NCBI GenBank assembly: GCA_023299965.1
Contig: JALZVN010000295.1
Location: 1 to 10,497 of the forward strand
Direction: 5' to 3'
DNA: 10,497 bases
DNA from: Saprospiraceae bacterium
Lineage (GTDB): Bacteria > Bacteroidota > Bacteroidia > Chitinophagales > Saprospiraceae
In this document: positions 8,080 to 10,497 of the stretch, piece by piece
How positions within the stretch are numbered: the first letter of the stretch is position 1
How the letters are laid out: every line of letters starts with the position of its first letter
Notes under the pieces: model-generated
Told to the model about the DNA's origin: nothing
Seen by the model: the letters and a program-made list of their open reading frames with translations, nothing else
The model's database searches: none
Program-made: the position numbers and the translations under genes

Positions 8080-8098
8080 TATAGACCAAAGGCCTATA
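8080..8098 (-). promoter_or_regulatory. Stem-loop between rplK and rplA
   Basis: On the minus strand TATAGGCC pairs with GGTCTATA around a UUU loop. This gives eight pairs including one G·U, so it is better paired in the sense RNA than in the complement. It lies 17 nt after the rplK stop and about 48 nt before the rplA start. No U tract follows, so it is unlikely to terminate. It may be an mRNA processing or protein-binding site, for example for L1; this is inference from position. Confidence 0.4.
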
Positions 8099-8115
8099 TT
8101 ATGAAATAATTTCTC

Positions 8116-8559
8116 TTAGTTTTCCCACGGAGGTGTACCACTAACGGTGATACCCATACTACGCGCAGTACCTGCTACCATCATCATGGCAGACTTCATT
8201 GTAAATGCATTTAAATCAGGCATTTTCACTTCTGCCACTTGCTTTACTTGATCCCAAGAAACACTACCTACCTTATCACGGTTAGGCACAGCTGAACCTT
8301 TCTTAAGTTTAGACAACTCTAAAAGTTGAGTTGCAGCAGGTGGAGTCTTGATAATAAAATCAAAAGACTTGTCCTTAAATACAGTAATCACAACTGGTAA
8401 TAACTTACCTCTTGAATCTTCTGTCTTTGCGTTGAAACGCTTGCAGAATTCCATGATGTTTACACCTTTAGCACCTAATGCAGGTCCTACTGGTGGAGCA
8501 GGGTTAGCTGAACCTCCCCTTACTTGCATTTTTATAAACGTTTCTACTTCTTTTGCCAT
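8116..8559 (-). CDS. rplK: 50S ribosomal protein L11
   Basis: L11 binds the GTPase-associated centre of 23S rRNA with L10 and takes part in factor-dependent GTP hydrolysis and in RelA activation. It forms part of the thiostrepton site. The 147-residue product has the N-terminal domain with the proline-rich motif NPAPPVGPALGAKGVNIMEF (about 19-38), including the prolines P22 and P26 linked to thiopeptide binding. The C-terminal rRNA-binding domain (about 76-140) ends in AGTARSMGITV. A short tail SGTPPWEN makes it a few residues longer than the ~142-residue E. coli form. The ATG at 8559 has A at -3 and no Shine-Dalgarno. The gene lies 79 bp after nusG; a 9-bp hairpin sits 21 nt upstream of the start. 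Confidence 0.98.
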   Translation of the reverse strand: MAKEVETFIKMQVRGGSANPAPPVGPALGAKGVNIMEFCKRFNAKTEDSRGKLLPVVITVFKDKSFDFIIKTPPAATQLLELSKLKKGSAVPNRDKVGSVSWDQVKQVAEVKMPDLNAFTMKSAMMMVAGTARSMGITVSGTPPWEN

Positions 8560-8580
8560 TGTTGCTTTCTTTAATCATTA

Positions 8581-8608
8581 TGAATACAGGGAAGCGTTTC
8601 TGTATTCA
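8581..8608 (-). promoter_or_regulatory. Hairpin in the rplK leader (candidate L1 autoregulatory site)
   Basis: A perfect 9-bp inverted repeat, TGAATACAG / CTGTATTCA, encloses a 10-nt loop (AAACGCTTCC on the sense strand). It lies in the nusG–rplK gap, ending 21 nt before the rplK ATG. The RNA after it is A-rich (UAAUGAUUAAAG), not U-rich, so it is not a terminator. In E. coli and several other bacteria L1 represses translation by binding a structured site just before rplK that resembles its 23S rRNA target. I did not find a convincing match to the rRNA loop bases, so the L1 role rests on position alone. Confidence 0.5.
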
Positions 8609-8638
8609 AATAGTCCCTTATTATTAAATTAGAGTGCG

Positions 8639-9481
8639 TTATGCTTGTTTTTCAACTTGGATGAAGTTCAATTCTACTTCTGTACCACGTCCAAATATCT
8701 TTACTATTACCTTGAGTTTCTTCTTTTCATCGTTGATTTCTTGGATATCACCAACAAATTCGTTGAATGGTCCATCGACGATCTTCACTGTCTCACCAAC
8801 AATGAATGGTTCAAGAAGTGATTCTCCAACATCCTGAGATTCATCCACTTTTCCAAGCATTCTGTTTGCTTCAGACTGTTGCATTGGTATAGGATTGTTT
8901 CTTCCTAAAAAGTGAATAACATTTGGCATTCCAGTAATGGCTTGTACCATTTCTCCTGTAAAATTCTTTGCCAATGCTTCAACCAAGATGTACCCTGGTA
9001 AAATATTTCTTTCAGAGATAACTTTTTTCCCTTGTCTTATTTTATATACTTTCTCTGTAGGGACTAAGATTTGTGTTATGAAATCAGTCCATCCAGATCT
9101 TTGTATTTCTAATTCGATTCTTTCTTTGATTTTTCTTTCTTTTCCGCTAATCACACGCAAAGAATACCATCTCCTCCCTGTATCTACCTTTTTTTCTTTC
9201 TTAACAATAACTGTCTCCTCAACCTCCGATGTTAGTTCTTCACCTTCTGCTACTTCAGTCGCAGCATTTTCTTCAACAGCGTTTTCCACTGCGTTTGAAT
9301 CTTCTGCAACATCCGCAACTGACGATGGTTCTGTGGTAGATTCGCTAGATTCTACCGCAACTGCTTCATTAAGCTCACTAGATGCAACTACCTCATCAGA
9401 TGTCCCTTCGACAGAATTCTCTGTCACTTGGTCTTCCATGTTAGATTGATCTTCCGTATTTGCTTTTTCGTCTGTCATCAT
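8639..9481 (-). CDS. nusG: Transcription termination/antitermination factor NusG with long acidic N-terminal extension
   Basis: NusG binds the RNA polymerase clamp through its NGN domain. Through its KOW domain it contacts Rho or ribosomal protein S10. The product has 280 residues against about 180 for typical NusG. The NGN domain runs from W105 (RRWYSLRVISGKE) to about 212 and includes NILPGYILVEA (159-169). The KOW domain begins near 226 (FIVGETVKIVDGPFNEFVGD) and ends at VEKQA. The surplus is residues 1-100. I count 28 Asp/Glu and one Lys in the first 90, with many Ser, Thr, Ala and Val, no hydrophobic core and no recognisable fold, then a basic linker KKEKK (94-98). No Met lies between residue 15 and the NGN domain, so the extension must be translated unless an unusual start is used. 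Tandem ATGs at 9481 and 9478 are equally possible starts; M15 is a weaker choice. The gene lies 16 bp after secE. Confidence 0.95.
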   Translation of the reverse strand: MMTDEKANTEDQSNMEDQVTENSVEGTSDEVVASSELNEAVAVESSESTTEPSSVADVAEDSNAVENAVEENAATEVAEGEELTSEVEETVIVKKEKKVDTGRRWYSLRVISGKERKIKERIELEIQRSGWTDFITQILVPTEKVYKIRQGKKVISERNILPGYILVEALAKNFTGEMVQAITGMPNVIHFLGRNNPIPMQQSEANRMLGKVDESQDVGESLLEPFIVGETVKIVDGPFNEFVGDIQEINDEKKKLKVIVKIFGRGTEVELNFIQVEKQA

Positions 9482-9497
9482 CGTTTATAAGGTATGA

Positions 9498-9698
9498 CTA
9501 GGTTGTTTCAAAGAATGTATAAATAGCATCCAATCCTCTGTTAGAGATGGAATCCATCACAAAAATAATCAAAGTTAAGATCGCAGAAGCGATAAGTACA
9601 GTTACTGTACTTGACATAAGATTCGGCCAAGTCGGCCAAGTTACCTTATTGATTAACTCGTTGTAACTTTCTTTGACTGATAATAAAAATCTATCCAT
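9498..9698 (-). CDS. secE: Preprotein translocase subunit SecE
   Basis: SecE is the small essential clamp of the SecYEG channel in the cytoplasmic membrane. The product has 66 residues with one membrane segment, the short form found in most bacteria other than the enterics. The N-terminal amphipathic stretch (about 1-20, FLLSVKESYNELINKV) leads into the conserved WPTW motif (21-24) and STVTV (30-34). One hydrophobic transmembrane helix spans about 31-50, followed by a short C-terminal tail. The stop is TAG, while all the other complete genes here end in TAA. The ATG at 9698 lies only 15 nt after the 3' end of tRNA-Trp and has A at -3 without a Shine-Dalgarno. nusG follows after 16 bp, so the two are cotranscribed as in most bacteria. 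Confidence 0.96.
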   Translation of the reverse strand: MDRFLLSVKESYNELINKVTWPTWPNLMSSTVTVLIASAILTLIIFVMDSISNRGLDAIYTFFETT

Positions 9699-9713
9699 TG
9701 TAATCTAAATTTG

Positions 9714-9784
9714 CACGGGCACTAGGATTCGAACCCAGATCAAAGGTTTTGGAGACCTCTATTCTACCATTGAACTATGCCCGT
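9714..9784 (-). tRNA. trnW: tRNA-Trp (anticodon CCA)
   Basis: The minus strand folds into a full cloverleaf of 71 nt. The 7-bp acceptor stem is ACGGGCA / TGCCCGT, with A1-U72 and discriminator G73, both typical of bacterial tRNA-Trp. The D stem is GTTC / GAAT. The anticodon stem is GAGGT / ACCTT with loop CTCCAAA, placing anticodon CCA at 9750-9752 (complement). The variable loop has 4 nt. The T stem is CTGGG / CCTAG with loop TTCGAAT. The bases after G73 are CAA, so the 3' CCA is not encoded and must be added. The gene sits between tuf and secE, a common arrangement in Bacteroidota. Confidence 0.97.
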
Positions 9785-9788
9785 AATT

Positions 9789-9807
9789 ATTACAAAAAAT
9801 TTGTAAT
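9789..9807 (-). other. AT-rich palindrome just upstream of tRNA-Trp
   Basis: An 8-bp perfect inverted repeat (ATTACAAA / TTTGTAAT) around three bases lies four bases before the 5' end of tRNA-Trp. In the transcript it would form a weak AU-rich hairpin next to the RNase P cleavage point; in DNA it could be a protein-binding palindrome. The stretch ATTTTTTG resembles the Bacteroidota -7 element TAnnTTTG but fails at the TA, and no TTG lies at the -33 spacing, so I do not call a promoter. Confidence 0.35.
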
Positions 9808-9839
9808 GAAGCGACATCTCTTATCGCCTATCTGTAAAT

Positions 9840-9875
9840 GGGAAAATTAAGCATCTACAAAGATGCTTAATTCCC
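9840..9875 (-). terminator. Probable intrinsic terminator or attenuator after tuf
   Basis: On the minus strand GGGAATTAAGCATCT is followed by a TTGT loop and AGATGCTTAATTTTCCC. The 10-bp core stem (TTAAGCATCT / AGATGCTTAA) is perfect and is followed at once by UUUU. The outer GGGAA / TTCCC can extend the stem by five pairs with two unpaired bases. The structure begins 33 bp after the tuf stop codon and lies about 55 bp before tRNA-Trp. Placement and shape fit a terminator for tuf. The tRNA and secE could still be reached by readthrough or from an unrecognised promoter in 9785-9839. Confidence 0.65.
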
Positions 9876-9908
9876 ACAAATACTTTCTTGTATGTACTAA
9901 GCTATTGC

Positions 9909-10497
9909 TTATGCAATAATCTCAATAACTTGTCCAGCACCTACTGTTCTACCACCTTCTCTGATCGCAAAACGTAGACCCTTTTCCATTGCAATTTTGT
10001 TGATCAACTTTACTTCAAGAGTAACGTTGTCACCTGGCATAACCATTTCTACACCATCAGGCAACTTACAGTCACCTGTAACATCTGTTGTTCTGAAGTA
10101 GAATTGTGGTCTATAACCGTTGAAAAATGGAGTGTGTCTACCACCTTCATCCTTACCTAGCACATATACTTCGCATTTGAAGTGGTTGTGAGGTTGAACT
10201 GAACCTGGTTCGCAGATTACCATTCCTCTTTTGATCATTTCCTTGTCGATACCTCTAAGAAGTAAACCAGCGTTGTCACCAGCTTCTCCTCTAGCAAGAA
10301 TCTTACGGAACATTTCAACACCTGTAATAGTAGATGTCAAAGGCTTCTCGTCGTCCTTCATCATACCGATGATCTCAACGTTATCACCTGTATTGATTAC
10401 TCCTCTTTCGATTCTACCAGTTGCAACTGTACCACGACCTGTGATAGAGAATACATCCTCGATAGGCATCAAGAAAGGCTTGTCAATTTCTCTTACT
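9909..10497 (-). CDS. tuf: Elongation factor Tu (C-terminal half, cut by window edge)
   Basis: EF-Tu delivers aminoacyl-tRNA to the ribosome as a GTP complex. The frame is open from the window edge (first whole codon at 10496) to a TAA at 9909-9911, giving 195 residues, about half of the usual ~395. The visible part is domains 2 and 3. It begins VREIDKPFLMPIEDVFSITG at the start of domain 2. GRHTPFFNGYRPQFYFRTTD and FAIREGGRTVGAGQV follow in domain 3, where the kirromycin and pulvomycin contact arginines lie in other bacteria. The GTPase domain and the start codon are outside the window. The LMPIED methionine at about 10469 is internal and is not the start. A terminator-like hairpin follows 33 bp downstream, then tRNA-Trp. 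Confidence 0.98.
   Translation of the reverse strand, partial: VREIDKPFLMPIEDVFSITGRGTVATGRIERGVINTGDNVEIIGMMKDDEKPLTSTITGVEMFRKILARGEAGDNAGLLLRGIDKEMIKRGMVICEPGSVQPHNHFKCEVYVLGKDEGGRHTPFFNGYRPQFYFRTTDVTGDCKLPDGVEMVMPGDNVTLEVKLINKIAMEKGLRFAIREGGRTVGAGQVIEIIA

Noticed and set aside
8937..9449. 170-codon open frame on the plus strand, antisense to nusG
   Set aside because: It is rich in Ser and Thr because it mirrors the acidic low-complexity codons of the NusG extension. It has no recognisable family and lies fully opposite a clear gene.
1..10497. CRISPR array, insertion sequence, prophage or defence genes
   Set aside because: The window is filled with core genes in a conserved order. No repeats of the required length, transposase or spacer pattern were seen.

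Overview
This window is a run of core information-processing genes from a bacterium of the phylum Bacteroidota, probably a Cytophagales-type marine or environmental lineage. I base this on the gene order tuf–trnW–secE–nusG–rplK–rplA–rplJ–rplL–rpoB–rpoC, on a 1273-residue RpoB that reads closely like Bacteroidota beta subunits, on AT-rich DNA, and on start codons with A/U-rich leaders and no Shine-Dalgarno sequence. Genus and species cannot be told from the sequence. Every gene lies on the minus strand, so transcription runs from high to low coordinates.

In the direction of transcription the window opens with the C-terminal half of tuf (EF-Tu, cut by the window edge at 10497). A strong stem-loop with a U-rich 3' side (9840-9875) follows and probably terminates or attenuates tuf transcription. 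Next come tRNA-Trp(CCA) (9714-9784), secE (15 nt after the tRNA), nusG (16 nt after secE), rplK (L11), rplA (L1), rplJ (L10), rplL (L7/L12), rpoB and the first 743 codons of rpoC, which runs off the window at position 1. No gap exceeds about 220 bp. The longest is rplL–rpoB (6092-6312).

The genes form one functional block. SecE belongs to the protein translocase. NusG couples RNA polymerase to ribosomes and to Rho. L11, L1, L10 and L7/L12 build the L1 stalk and the GTPase-associated stalk on which EF-Tu acts. RpoB and RpoC form the polymerase catalytic core.

The coding content is ordinary and I found no undescribed multi-gene system. The points worth a second look are small: (1) NusG carries an N-terminal acidic, low-complexity extension of about 100 residues; (2) the rplL–rpoB gap holds a long imperfect hairpin plus two shorter ones, placed where E. 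coli has its attenuator and RNase III site; (3) a 9-bp hairpin lies just upstream of rplK, where L1 autoregulation acts in other bacteria; (4) short motifs are shared between neighbouring intergenic gaps; (5) tRNA-Trp sits so close to secE that tRNA processing would leave secE with a very short leader. No promoter matching the Bacteroidota consensus (TTG / TAnnTTTG) could be placed with confidence.
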